Assembly (NCBI GenBank): GCA_037367405.1
Contig: JAZKJV010011598.1
Span: forward strand, 62,001 to 126,000
From: Ottelia alismoides
Lineage: Eukaryota > Streptophyta > Magnoliopsida > Alismatales > Hydrocharitaceae
Reading direction: 5' to 3'
DNA length: 64,000 nucleotides
This document shows positions 36,761 to 48,846 of this stretch, one piece after another. The position numbers and the translations under genes were made by a program. The notes under the pieces are model-generated. The model had not been told where the DNA came from. It searched no databases and saw only the letters and a program-made list of their open reading frames with translations. Position 1 is the first letter of the stretch. The number at the start of each line of letters is the position of its first letter.

Positions 36761-36991
36761 GGTACCCCGATACACACATTAGTAGTATTACAATACCGAT
36801 CGCATTAAGTTCTTGAATAGTGACAGACTTCCTACTTGTCGTGAGTCCAAGAAGGGAAATATGACATTCGAATTCAATCACCACAGATGTCACCAATTTC
36901 ATTAATTTTCATATTATATCCCAAGAAGAGAAAAATCATATATCATAGTATCTGTGAATAAAATAACTAAAATGGTTTCTCATGCAGAGCC

Positions 36992-38430
36992 ATGACATCC
37001 CGACCAGGCTAGGAGACGACTGACCAGCTAGCACGCATACTAACCGCTCTCACCGATCTTCAGTAGCAACATGCTGCTATGCGAGATGAGCAGGATCATA
37101 TTTTGGCTCAGTAGACGGAGATTGCTGAAAGGAAGACAGACATGGAGCTCAGATTTGAGGAGCTGTCGGATTCCACCTACCGCCCATCTGACGGCGCATG
37201 CCAAGACTAGCGACAGTCAATAGAGGTAGAGCAACCTCATTTCGATGATCCACTTGAGGATTTACCAGAGCATAGAGCTGAGGAGAATGGAGACTTTGAC
37301 AGGGAGCAGGACCCTGTTGACTTTGAGGATGCACATGAGTACTCTGCCAATCATAGACACCAGTCGGTCTTCACTTCCAACCAGCGGGCCAATATGCCCA
37401 TGTTTGAGGGTATTGGTACGTCAGATGTTGCTGAGCAATGTCTCAAAAGGGTGATGAAGATGTTGAGGATGATACGCACCACGAGACACGTGGCTATCTC
37501 TCATAGAGTATTCACCGACAAACTTCGCTGAGAGATGGTGGGATGCAGTAGTTTCTGAGTTAGGCCGTGAGCCTACATGGGACGATTTCGAGACGAGGTT
37601 CAGGTCCTACTTTTCTGCGAAGTGGAAGGAGTCCCAACGCCGATTTTTGCAGAGCTTCGTCAGGGACGTATGACAGCTAGAGACTACTTCGTTAGATACA
37701 CCGAGCTGTCGCAACATACACCAGCAATTGCTGCATTTCCAGAGGAGAATCTGGAAAAGCTCATTAGAGGCATGCGAGAGGAGGTACATGAGAAGTTGGT
37801 TGGATTACACATCACTTCCATCCCCGAGGCTACAAACGCAGCGGAGAAGTTCAAAGACATCAGAGAGAGACGTTTCGGGAGCTCGTTTGGAGCAGTGCCT
37901 AGACCGTAACGATCTTTTAGGATGATTCGTCGACCATTTCGACAGCAGAGGTCAACCAGGCGGTTCCGACCTACAGGTTCATCATTCTCAGGCAGTGCTC
38001 GCTCATCTCCATCGACTACTTTAAGAGAAGCACTTGCGGGACAAGGCACAGTTTCCGCTGAACATCTGGGTCGCAGTGAGCAGACAGACCCCCAGCAGGA
38101 CCGGCTCGGAGCACTGACACGACCACTCCTTCTACCCGACCAGTCCGATGTTACTTGTGCCATGAGTGGGGACATTATCGATATCAGTGCCCACAGGCTT
38201 CTGGTGGACCTCAACCACAACCTTCACAGTCGCAGCCTCATGTACAACGATCAAGGAGTTTCCGTGGCAGGAACTCCAACTTCAAGAGGCAGCAGCAGAG
38301 ACAGACACAGAGTGTGGAAGGTTCTAGTACTGCACCAGCCAGGCAGGGTCAGCTACACGCAGTGACCGAGGAGCAGGCTCGTTCAGCAGCTACTGTGATG
38401 AAAGGGCCGACCTTTCCATGTTTTATTTGA
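36992..38430 (+). pseudogene. Chromovirus gag, with stops and frameshifts
   Basis: Gag opens at ATG 36992. In that frame TAG stops occur at 37010, 37064, 37112 and 37208, each consistent with Gln codons turned to TAG. A frame change near 37530 leads to the WWDAVVSELGREPTWDDF segment, the typical gypsy gag core, and then 37577-37909 (LRQGRMTARDYFVRYTELS). The nucleocapsid CCHC knuckle CYLCHEWGHYRYQC lies at about 38148-38190 in another frame. The protein would coat RNA in virus-like particles; this copy cannot be translated whole. Confidence 0.85.
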
Positions 38431-41400
38431 TTCTGGAGCAACACATTCTTTCCTTACTTCGAGATTGCTAGCTTTATTAGGAAGAGTCGCAGAGACTCTA
38501 TCTTCTCCATATCACATCAGTGGGCTAGGTGGCCAGTTGTTTATCATTTTCACTGACAGTCAGGCACTTGCCAGAGTTGACTGGCAGTCACGAGATGATC
38601 GCAGATTGTCTACTCCTACAGCTTGATGAGTTTGACTTGATTTTGGGTATGGATTGGTTATCTGCTCATCATGCTATTGTTGATCGCTTTAGGAAGACAG
38701 TTATCTTCAGGATCAGATCTACCTGAGTTCACTTTTGAGGGTACTATACATGATTCTAAAATAGAGTACATTTCAGTGTTGCGAGCTCAGCGACTTGTAG
38801 ATCAGGGTTGTGATTCCTATCTAGCATTTGTTCGAGAGGTATCTGATCATGAGCCTATGGCACAGGACATCCAAGTAGTATCATATTACCAGATGTGTTT
38901 CCTGATGAGCTACCAAGATTACCTCCTGAGAGGGAGATCGAGTTCGAGATCACATTGCTACCAGATACACAACCGATCTCGATCGCTACTTACCGCATAA
39001 CACCAGCTGAGTTGAGAGAGCTGAAAGTGCAATTGCAGGAGTTACTTGACTTGGGATTGGTCAGGGCGAGCACTTCACCTTGGGTTGCTCCGGTTCTATT
39101 TGTCAGGAAGAAGGATGGATCCATGAGATTATGCATTGATTATCTACAGCTAAACAAGAGAACGGTAAAGAACCGTTATCCTTTCCCGCGCATCGATGAT
39201 TTGTTCGACCAACTCCAGGGATCTTCGGTATTCTCGAAGATCGATCTTCGTTCGGGCTATCATCAGCTGAGGATTCGAGAGGCAGACATTCCAAAGACCG
39301 CTTTCAGGACACGTTATGGACACTACGAGTTTGTGGTGATGTCGTTTGGTCTCACTAATGCACCTGCAGCATTCATAGATATGATGAACAGGATCTTCCG
39401 TCCATACTTGGATAAATTTGTGGTGGCGTTCATTTATGATGTGCTTATATACTCACGGAATGAATGGCATAATACGAATGATCTACTGACTGTCTTGGAT
39501 ACATTGCGGGAGCACAAGCTATCTGCCAAGTTGAGCAAGTGTGAGTTCTGGTTATCACAGTTCTCATTTCTAGGGCATGCCATTTCTGAAGCAGGCATCG
39601 CAGTTGATCCTGCAAAGATAGAGGCAGTTACGTCTTGGGAGCAGCCCAAGACAGTTAACGAGATTCAGAGCTTCCTCGGATTAGCAGGCAATTACAGACG
39701 CTTTGTCTGCGGATTTTCACGCATTGTTCGCCCTTTGACACGATTGACACAGAAGGGAGTTCCATTAATTTGAGACGATTCATGCGAGCAGGCTTTTAGG
39801 ACACTGAAGGAGAGATTGACGACAACGCCTATACTTGTTCTTCCTTCAGGCACTCAAGATTATGCAGTCTATATAGATGCATCTGGAGAAGGTCTAGGAG
39901 CAGTACTGCTGTAGCAAGGCCATGTGATTGCTTACGCATCACGACAGTTGAGACCACATGAGCGAAACTACCCTACGCATGACTTGGAGTTGGCGGCAGT
40001 TGTCTTCGCCTTGAAGATCCGGCGTCACTATCAATATGAGATGAATTTCAAGATCTTCACAGATCACAAGAGTCTGAAGTACATCTTTGATCAGAAGGAG
40101 CTGAACATGAGGCAGCGCAGGTGGCTCGAGCTACTGAAGGATTATGACTGCACGATCTCTTACCATCCCGGTAAGGGAAATGTGGTGGGAGATGCACTGA
40201 GCAGGAGAGCACATGCAGAAGGTACGACAAACTGGCTATATACGTGGGATATGCTCGCATTATTGACTGATTGGCATCCTCAAGAGAGCGCATCCATTTC
40301 TACCGCCATGCCTCCACGATTCAGCAATTTGTGGGATCGCATCGTCGAAGGTCAGAAGACAGATCCATGGATTAGAGATAGATACCTGCGCGCCGTCAAG
40401 GACGAGGTTGATGATTTTGTTGTGGTGGAGTCTATTTTATGGAAGTCAGGACGGGTCGTTATGCCCAACAACGAGCAGTTGCGCAGAGATATTCTCGAAT
40501 CTCGATGAGGCACACAGTTCACTATTATCTATTCACCCGGGTAGCACAAAGATGTATCGTGATTTGCGTCGACATTTCTGGTGGGATGGAATGAAGCGCG
40601 ATGTGGCGCAACATGTTAGCAGATGCATGACCTGTCAGATGGTCAAGGCCGAGCATAGGAGACCACCAGGATTACCGTAGTCTCTCCCCATTCCCGAGTG
40701 GAAGTGGGAAAGCATTTCTATGAATTTTGTCACAGGTCTGCCGAAGACAGCAAGTGACCATGATTCCATTTGGGTCGTTGTAGGTAGGTTGACCAAGTCA
40801 GCCCAATTCATACCTGTCAACACGACTTACACTCCATCCAGATTAGCCAAGCTCTATATGCAGAATATCATCAGACTACATGGTATACCACGAGAGGTGG
40901 TGTCTGACAGAGACTCGAGGTTTACGTCGCATTATTGGCATCAATTCATGTCGGCACTACAGAAAGAGCTGAAGATGAGTTCTGCTTATCATCCGCAGAC
41001 AGATGGACAGAGTGAGCGCACCATATAGACACTAGAAGATTTGCTTCGCACATGTACTTTGGAGTGGAAAGGGTCCTGGAAGGACCATTTGCCTTTGGTG
41101 GAATTCGCGTACAACAACAGCTATCATTCTAGTATCGATATGGCGCCATTCGAAGCCTTATACGGGCAGAGATGTCTCACACCTCTAAGTTGGTGTAAGG
41201 TAGGTGATCATGCTCTCTACTCCGTAGATCTCTTGGACGAGACTGTAAGAGCTGTTGATCTTGTGAGACGGAGGCTTCTGATGGCACAAAGCCGCCAGAA
41301 AAGCTTTGCAGACCGTCAGAGAAGAGACTTAGAGTTTTAGGTAATCCAATTCTTTTCTCTTCATCCATTAAATTTTGACTTATCTATATTCAACTTGATC

Positions 41401-41862
41401 TCACATATAAATGATATTCCTATAAATTACAGGTTGGAGATTGGGTATTTTCGCGAGTATCTCCCATGAAGGGAGTGCAGAGATTCAGGTGTTCGTGACA
41501 AATTGGTGCCACGATATGTTGGCCCATTCGAGATTTTAGCTAGAGTGGGGAAGGTGGCCTATCGGGTATCCCTTCCTCCACATCAGTCTGGTATTCACGA
41601 TGTCTTCCACATATCCAACATGAGGAAGTATGTGCGCGACCCTGGACACATCATCAGCTACGAGATTCTTGACGTGGAGCCAGACTTGACATACGAGGAG
41701 AGGCCAGTGCAGATACTTGACAGTGCTATGAAGAAGCTTCACAACAAAGAGATTCCATTGGTCAAGGTGTTGTTGCACCGACACGATGTCGAAGAGGCAA
41801 CGTGGGAGACCGAAGCTGACATGCGGGCACGATACCCACAACTTTTCTCAGGTAATCACTAA
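38418..41862 (+). pseudogene. Chromovirus pol: protease, RT, RNase H, integrase, chromodomain
   Basis: Protease LFDSGATHSFLTS lies near 38424-38460. RT (38895-39773) has SMRLCIDY and the [13 protein letters not shown] segment, but its catalytic box reads FIYDV, with TAT at 39435 where the family has an Asp codon. RNase H (39830-40230) has VYIDASGEGLGAVL and [11 protein letters not shown]. Integrase has the zinc-finger end CMTCQMVKAEH, then SMNFVTGLP (first catalytic Asp replaced by Asn, AAT at 40723), VSDRDSRFTS and DGQSERTI. The C-terminus (41503-41862) ends in a chromodomain-like segment (LVKVLLHRHDVEEATWE). Stops at 39771, 39912, 40678, 41026 and 41338 are TGA or TAG at Trp/Gln sites. It is dead by both stops and catalytic substitutions. 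Confidence 0.92.
41341..41432 (+). other. Putative spliceosomal intron in chromovirus pol, 92 bp
   Basis: Between the integrase segment RRDLEF and VGDWVF there are 92 AT-rich bases starting GTAATCC and ending AAATTACAG. Removing them restores the frame in phase 0; the exon edge TAG at 41338-41340 would be CAG (Gln) before a C-to-T change. Elements of this clade usually read continuously through RRDLEFxVGDxVFL, to my knowledge. Splicing itself is inferred. Confidence 0.7.
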
Positions 41863-43375
41863 AACAAGCATATTTATTATTTACGTATTAATAGAATATG
41901 GCTTGTTTTCCCTTGAAGGTTTTTAAGAGTTCAAAACCCTTTAAAGTTTTATGGCCATATGAAATCCAAACAAGACACCTAATGACCTTGACCCGAGTCC
42001 CGAGGACGAGACTCCCTTTGAGGTTTTTATATTTGTAACATCTGGATCCGCACAAATCCAAACCTAACCCGATTAGGATCCGTATAACCCGATAAAGTTA
42101 TCAATCAACATTAAATGACCTAAAACGATCAATTGATCGTGAATCAAAAGTCATTCGGGTGAAAACGACCAAAAATCGATCGCATCGTAATGCGTGCCCG
42201 AAAAAGTCGTAACACAAATTTAGAAACCGCAAAATAAACCGAGACCACCTAAAGATCCGATTCGACGAAACAAGACAAACAGAATCGACCATTTTTACTT
42301 AGAAACTATAGGAGTGTCTCATATTGAAGATGCGATATTTGATGAGTGTCGCATCTTCAATATGCGTTATCTGGGCTAAATAAAGGTCGCGCACGACATT
42401 CGGCCCCCCCACGCGCACTTCGAACTCCACTCTCAAGTTGTTGCCACCCGCGACCCCCCCTGTGGCGCCGACCCTCCTCGGCCTCCCCCACTCCGAGAAA
42501 CATCGTTTTTGATCACTCTTAGGTGCGCGAAGAACTCCTTTTCCGTATCTTCTTTGGTCAGTACCGTCTGAGTTAGTAATATTGGCTCATTTGATTAATG
42601 TGTATGAGTCAAATAACAAAGTTTTGGTGATATTAACCATTCTAAGTTTCTGGACCACCTGCTGGAAGTTCTATGGTTATACACAAAAATGTCAAATAAA
42701 AAAATTTAGATTTTTATGTGTTTGTAAAATTGCCAAGTGCAGTATTCTGAAGATGTCTCTACTGTTAAGACGAGTTCTTTAGATCTGGAAAATTTTTTTA
42801 TTATGATGCTTTTATTGCTGCCTTACTTGTTAGGATTAGAGTTTGAGCTACATCGTTATGATAAGAAGAGCATGATATGTTGTACTTTTCCATGCAATTC
42901 CTCTGCAGAAAGTTTTGTTAGAGGAATTTCTCTATTGAAGTGGGTCAGTATTAAAAATTTAATATAAATGTTCTAGAGTCAGTTTATGGAAGGGGATTTG
43001 CTAAGACAAAATGGTTGGGAAGGAGTCGTATTTCATCACCTAATTAGATGGGGTGGTGGGGGAGTCTAGTCATCATATACGTATTGCGTTCCTTTTAAAC
43101 ATTCTCTATATAACAAGTTACATATATTAAGGCATTGGTAGTAAATCAAGTCCAGCCAAACTAGTCAAGTCTTATCATTTTCTACAAATATGCTTCACGA
43201 CGACATCAACATCTATTACATCTATTAGTCAGGCAAAAGAAGGATGACATCCGCTATTATGAAAGTCCCAACCATGGTTAAAGATAAAAAAACCACTCCC
43301 CATCTTCATTAAAGTACAAGTTATCATGTGATCCAAGTGCCCTTTTGATTTTCAAACTATTCTGACATTCATTAC

Positions 43376-43516
43376 TGTTGGGAAACGTGAATGAGTTGTT
43401 TATTCCATAGCCCTAGGCTCTCTTATATAGGAGAGTAGCCTTTGGGTAAATTACATAAGGAGGATAACAAGAAACATAAAATAGCAAAAGGCACAATAAC
43501 TAAGTATGCGTCAAAA
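43376..43516 (-). repeat. 3' LTR of copia-3
   Basis: On the minus strand the LTR starts TTTTGACGCATAC right after the polypurine run CTTGAGGGGGAG, and ends TTCCCAACA. The TG start is altered to TT. Confidence 0.93.
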
Positions 43517-43523
43517 CTCCCCC

Positions 43524-46500
43524 TCAAGATGGAGCATAGATGTCAATCATGCTCAGCTTGGAAGCACACTTCTGAAATGGGCCACGTAACAATGCCTTGG
43601 TGAATATATCTGCAGTCTGGTTCTCTGAAGTAACATGGGATGTGGTAATGAGTCCTTTCTGAATCATATCACGTATGAAGTGGCAATCCACCTCAATATG
43701 CTTAGTCCGTTCATGGAATGCAGGATTGTTTGCAATGAACAAGGCAGCCTGATTATCACACTCTAGGTTCATAGGAAGTGGTATGTCTAAGCATAAATCT
43801 GTCAGCACCGCTTTCACCCACATCATCTCTGTAGTAGCCTGGGCCATAGCCCTATATTCGGATTCAGCACTGGATCTAGCTACCACAGTTTGCTTCTTGC
43901 TCCTCCATGAGACTAGGGCATCTCCAACATAGACAGCATACCCTGAGGTGGACTTCCTATCCTTAGGACATCCTGCATAGTCTGCATCTGCATATGCTGA
44001 GACAGAAATCCCCTTTCCTTTCTTGAATAGCAGACCTTTACCTGGAGAAGATTTGAGATATCTAAGTATCATGTGTATTGCATCCATATGCACCTGGCGT
44101 GGCTGCTCCATGAACTGGCTCACACGGCTCACTGCAAATAATATATCTGGCCTAGTGATCGTGACGTATAACAATTTGCCTACCAGCTCTCTGTATCTTC
44201 TCCTGTCAACATCCTCTGTGTCATCATCATACAGCTTCATGCTAGGGTCCATTGGTGTCGTAGCAGGTCGACACCCTAGCATACCTGTCTCACTCAGCAG
44301 ATCTGTGACATACTTCCTCTGTGACATGACCACGGATTTCTGGCAAACTCCAGCCCCAGAAAATATCTAAGGACTCCCAAGTCCTTGGTGACAAACTCGG
44401 TCCCCAGCCTTTCTTTTGCCTGCTTAATGCCCTGGTCATCATCGCCTGTAATCAAGATATCGTCAACATAAACCATGATTACAACAATACCTCTTGCCGT
44501 CTTCTGTACAAACAAGGAATGATCAGCATTGGAGCGTTTATATCCTTGTTTCTCAAAGAGGTCTGACAGCTTCTGGAACCATGCTCTGGGGCTCTGCTTA
44601 AGGCCATAGATAGCCTTATGTAATCTGCAAACCTTGGAACACTCCCCCTCAACAGCAAAACCTGGTGGCTGTTGCATGTAGACTTCCTCCTGCAGGTCGC
44701 CATACAGAAAGGCATTTTTCACATCCAGTTGATAGAGTGGCCAGTCTCTAGTAACTGCAACTGATAGGAGGATCCGCAGAGTGGAATGACGAGCCACCGG
44801 GGAGAACGTGTCAAGGTAATCTACTCCATACGTCTGTGTGAATCCCCTTGCAACTAGGCGTGCCTTGTACCTGTCAATGGAGCCATCTGCATTATGTTTG
44901 ACTGTAAATACCCACTTACAACTCACCGGGTTGACATCCGGTGGTATAGTAACCAAGCTCCATGTTCCTCTAGACTGAAGTGCCGCCATCTCTTCCTCCA
45001 TTGCTAGCCGCCATCGAGAATCCTGCAAAGCCTCATGGTGATTTCGTGGAATATCTGTAGCTGAAAGTGCTAATGCAAACGTCCTGAAAGGTCCAGATAG
45101 CCTCTCAAACGAAACCACAGCTGATACTGGATACTTGGCACAGCTTCTCTTCTGCTTGCGTAGAGCGATTGGAACATCCAGATCCTCTGTGGTAGCACCC
45201 TGCTCCTGTAATGCATCCTGCTGAGAAATGTCGTCAGATCCATCAACATTAATATTTTCATTACATACCATAGGCGAGCTAGTTGACTGGTCAGGGCCAT
45301 GAGCTTGATTCGGCCGCCGGGTGTAATGGAATGGTAACGGTGATATTGTTGGTGGCGGTGGTGGTGGTGGTGGCGGTGTTGGTAATGGTGGTGACGGCTG
45401 TGATGTTGGTGGTGCCATGAATACGGTATCAGGAGATAATGGTGGTGCCTGCATGTTCCCGGATTCTGAAAAATACATGATAGATTCAAAGAATGTAACA
45501 TCTGCACTGATCATATACCGCCGACGCACAGGATCAAAACACTTATACCCCTTTTGAGTTCTGGAGTACCCCACAAAGACGCACTTGACAGCCCTAGGAG
45601 AGAGCTTGTCAGAACCAGGCGACAACTGATGGACAAATGCGACAGACCCAAACACACGAGGGGTAAGAGTGAACAGATCCTTGTCAGGATATATAAGTGA
45701 GAAAGGAACCTGTTCATTCAAGACAGACGAGGGCATACGATTTATAAGATAACATGCAGTAAGGACTGCATCACCCCAGTAGGAATACGGAACATGACTC
45801 TGAATGAGAAGTGACCTTGTAACATCAAGAAGATGACGGTGTTTTCTTTCTGCAACCCCATTTTGTTGAGACGTATGAGCACAGGATGTTTGGTGAACAA
45901 TCCCTTTTGACGAGTAGTAGTTGGCTAGATTGTTGGTGCACAACTCTAAGGCATTGTCAGTTCTCATAATTTTGACCGTTGTGGAAAAAACATTCTGAAT
46001 CTCATTTAGAAAGTGAATAATAATATTTCCAGCTTCAGACTTATTTTTCATTAGAAATACCCATGATGCTCTAGAAAAATCATCCACAAATACAATATAA
46101 AACCTGTGCCCCTGATGATCGGGAACACGACTCGGACCCCAGACGTCGACATGAAACAACTCAAACTTGGAGTTCTTTCTGCAACCCCATTTTGTTGAGA
46201 CGTATGAGCACAGGATGTTTGGTGAACAATCCCTTTTGACGAGTAGTAGTTGGCTAGATTGTTGGTGCACAACTCTAAGGCATTGTCAGTTCTCATAATT
46301 TTGACCGTTGTGGAAAAAACATTCTGAATCTCATTTAGAAAGTGAATAATAATATTTCCAGCTTCAGACTTATTTTTCATTAGAAATACCCATGATGCTC
46401 TAGAAAAATCATCCACAAATACAATATAAAACCTGTGCCCCTGATGATCGGGAACACGACTCGGACCCCAGACGTCGACATGAAACAACTCAAACTTGGA

Positions 46501-48054
46501 GTTACTACTCCGACCTTGACTACTGGGAAAAGATGACCTGTGATGTTTTCCCAACTGACACGCCTCACACTGGACAGTTGTGTGAGAAAGACTATAGGGT
46601 AGGACTCGACGCAACTTCTGAAGCGGTAAATGACCGAAACGCAGATGCCACAGGAGAGGAGATACTTGTTCTGCGGGAGAGGTTGTGATTCCGGCAAACG
46701 GGGTCTGGTTCAGACGATAAAGGCCTCCTTGCTCATAGCCATGACCAATCACGTTGCCCGTACGGATGTCCTGAAAAATCAAAGAAGATGGATCAAAAAT
46801 AGCTCGACAATGGAGATCCTTCGTAATCTGACTAATCAACAACAGATTCATGGAAAAATGCGGTGCATGCAAAACATTCTTGAGCTGCATAGAGGATGTC
46901 AATCTAATCTCCCCCTGACCCGTGATAGGGGAATGAGTGCCATTGGCAATCACTACTGTCCGTCCTGGAGGAATCTGAGTATATCCTGTAAGTAGACTCT
47001 GGTCGCCACATAGGTGATGTGTAGCGCCCGAGTCCATGATCCACGGCAATGTATCTGATCTACTACTGTGAAGAGCAAGTGTACTACCTGAAGTACTCGT
47101 AGAGGCAGAAGCAGAAGCAGCGGCATCAGTATGATTCTCTGTCGGCGGTGCTGGGCCAGATGGTGGTATAATGCCCCTAAGACGGGCAACCAGATCATCA
47201 AATCGTTGATCCAGTGTAGATGCAGACGGGGGCTCTATCTGCTCAGCGGCTCGTGCAGATGCAGGAAATCCATGCTTTGAATAGCATGTGTCTTCAGTAT
47301 GGCCGACTTTGTGGCAATATGAGCATGTTGGCCTAGTGCGGCCACCCCTTCCACGGGGAATACGTCCACGGCCCTGGTATTGAGAACCACGGCCTCTGTT
47401 GGCTGCCATGGCTGAGGGATTCTGACTAGTGGCTGCTGAAGGTACAGTAATCCTGCTCAATCTGTGAAAAGCTTCCTCCATGGGAGGAATAGTCGAGTCC
47501 GCCAAAATCTGTGAACGTGTTGCCTCATACTCTGGATCGAGTGCAGCGAGAAACACACCCACCATCGTCGCATTCCTGTATGTCTTCTGTTGTTCTGGTG
47601 TGGCGGTAAGAGGCATGAAGCTATGGAGCTTCTCAAACATTCCTCTCAAAGATGTATAGAGAGAATGTAATGGGCGGCCATTCTGCTTAATTGTGAATAT
47701 ATCATGTTGTAGTTGCAGGATCTTCGTCTCATTCTTCGCCTGAGAATATGTCGCTGCTAGGATATCCCACATGTCTTTGGCTGTGGGTTGATGTAAAATG
47801 TCATTGGCGATCTCAATAGCCAATGTGCCAGATAGCCACACCTTTGCATATGCGTCGTCAGCCACCCATGAGGCATGGACTCCAGTCTTCTCTGCAGGCT
47901 CGGGCTCTGTGAGAATATGCTTCTTGCCCGTGGACTTCATCATACTCATGAACAGCATTGCCCACAGTTCATAGTTCGTACCATCCATCTTGACAATGGG
48001 CGCTGGACTACGAAATGCGCCCATGGACGGAATATCTGCCTTGCTTTCTGACAT
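43524..48054 (-). pseudogene. Copia-3 gag-pol polyprotein broken by a 329-bp duplication and a 7-bp deletion
   Basis: The start codon at 48054 gives [16 protein letters not shown], the family gag start. Domains in order: gag, CCHC knuckle CSYCHKVGHTEDTC, protease [13 protein letters not shown], integrase ([27 protein letters not shown]), proline linker, RT ([24 protein letters not shown]) and RNase H (ADADYAGCPKDRKSTSG) ending IDIYAPS at 43524. The only lesions I see are the exact tandem duplication 45844-46501 in the integrase core, which shifts frame by two, and a 7-bp deletion near 44325 relative to copia-2, after FARNP. All other reading is open, which fits the young LTRs. Confidence 0.94.
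45844..46501 (-). repeat. Exact 329-bp tandem duplication in copia-3 integrase
   Basis: Units 45844-46172 and 46173-46501 look identical by eye. The unit spans the integrase core from the HVDVWGPSRV segment to the QQNGVAERK segment. Two bases (TT) of microhomology are present at the unit ends. The two overlapping minus-strand ORFs 44294-46270 and 46051-48054 each contain one copy. Confidence 0.95.
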
Positions 48055-48159
48055 ACTGGATACGGAAGACTGGAGCGAACTGCAATAGATAATATTTGTC
48101 TACAATGACATAGACGGGATTAGTTGCATGTGTAGACCTCAAGCAACTATCCCCATGGA

Positions 48160-48660
48160 TCTATGCGCGCTACGATGCGCACACGCACAGGTTTCGATTG
48201 TAGAAACCCTAGCGCACGCTTGAGATGGTGCCCTAGCGCACGCTATGCGCACAGCACAGGAGGCGCTATGCGCTGGAGATGGTGCCGCACAGGAGGCGCA
48301 CTAGACCGCACAGCAGGAGGCGCAAGGTGCACTTGAGGCGCACAGCAGGATGCACGGGAAGAGGCGCAAGGTGCACTGGAAGGTGCACGTGATGTGCGCT
48401 TTGTAGCGCAGCAGTCGGCGAGTAGCGCGAGAGGCGCTAGGCGATCGGCGAGAGGTGAGAGGCGATCGGCGAGAGGCGCTAGGTGATTGGCTCCAGCGCG
48501 CGATCGGTGAGAGGCGATAGGCGATCGGCGAGAAGCGCTAGAGGAGCGCTGGGCGATTGGCGATAGGCGATCGGAGCTGCGCCTATGAGCGATCGGCGGG
48601 GAGCGATCGCCGGGAGGAGAGAGAGAGAGAAGAGAGGCCGGCGGGTGGGGCGGGTTAGGG
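48160..48660 (-). repeat. GC-rich degenerate repeats in the copia-3 leader
   Basis: Irregular repeats of GGCGATCGGCGAGAGGCGCTA and GGAGGCGCAAGGTGCAC variants lie between the gag start and the PBS. The position matches the GC-rich leaders of copia-1 and copia-2 but the repeat units differ. Confidence 0.85.
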
Positions 48661-48688
48661 TTAGGGTTTCGAGAACTCCGGTCTAGGA

Positions 48689-48705
48689 CCGTCGCTCTGA
48701 TACCA
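48689..48705 (-). promoter_or_regulatory. Primer binding site of copia-3
   Basis: The minus strand reads TGGTATCAGAGCGACGG immediately after the 5' LTR, identical to the copia-2 site. Confidence 0.9.
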
Positions 48706-48846
48706 TGTTGGGAAACGTGAATGAGTTGTTTATTCCATAGCCCTAGGCTCTCTTATATAGGAGAGTAGCCTTTGGGTAAATTACATAAGGAGGATAACAA
48801 GAAACATAAAATAGCAAAAGGCACAATAACTAAGTATGCGTCAACA
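48706..48846 (-). repeat. 5' LTR of copia-3
   Basis: The 141-bp LTR starts TGTTGACGCATAC and ends TTCCCAACA on the minus strand, with the TATATAAGAGAGCCTAGGG core shared with copia-2. Confidence 0.94.

Larger units (their letters stand above)
43376..48846 (-). mobile_element. Copia-3: young short-LTR Ty1/copia element
   Basis: Exact ATTAC duplications (43371-43375 and 48847-48851) flank 141-bp LTRs that differ by eye at one base (the second-last base of the plus-strand end). It lies on the minus strand inside the chromovirus 3' LTR, and LTR sequence resumes cleanly on either side when compared with 27870-27880. The near-identical LTRs make it the youngest dated insertion in the window. Confidence 0.96.
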
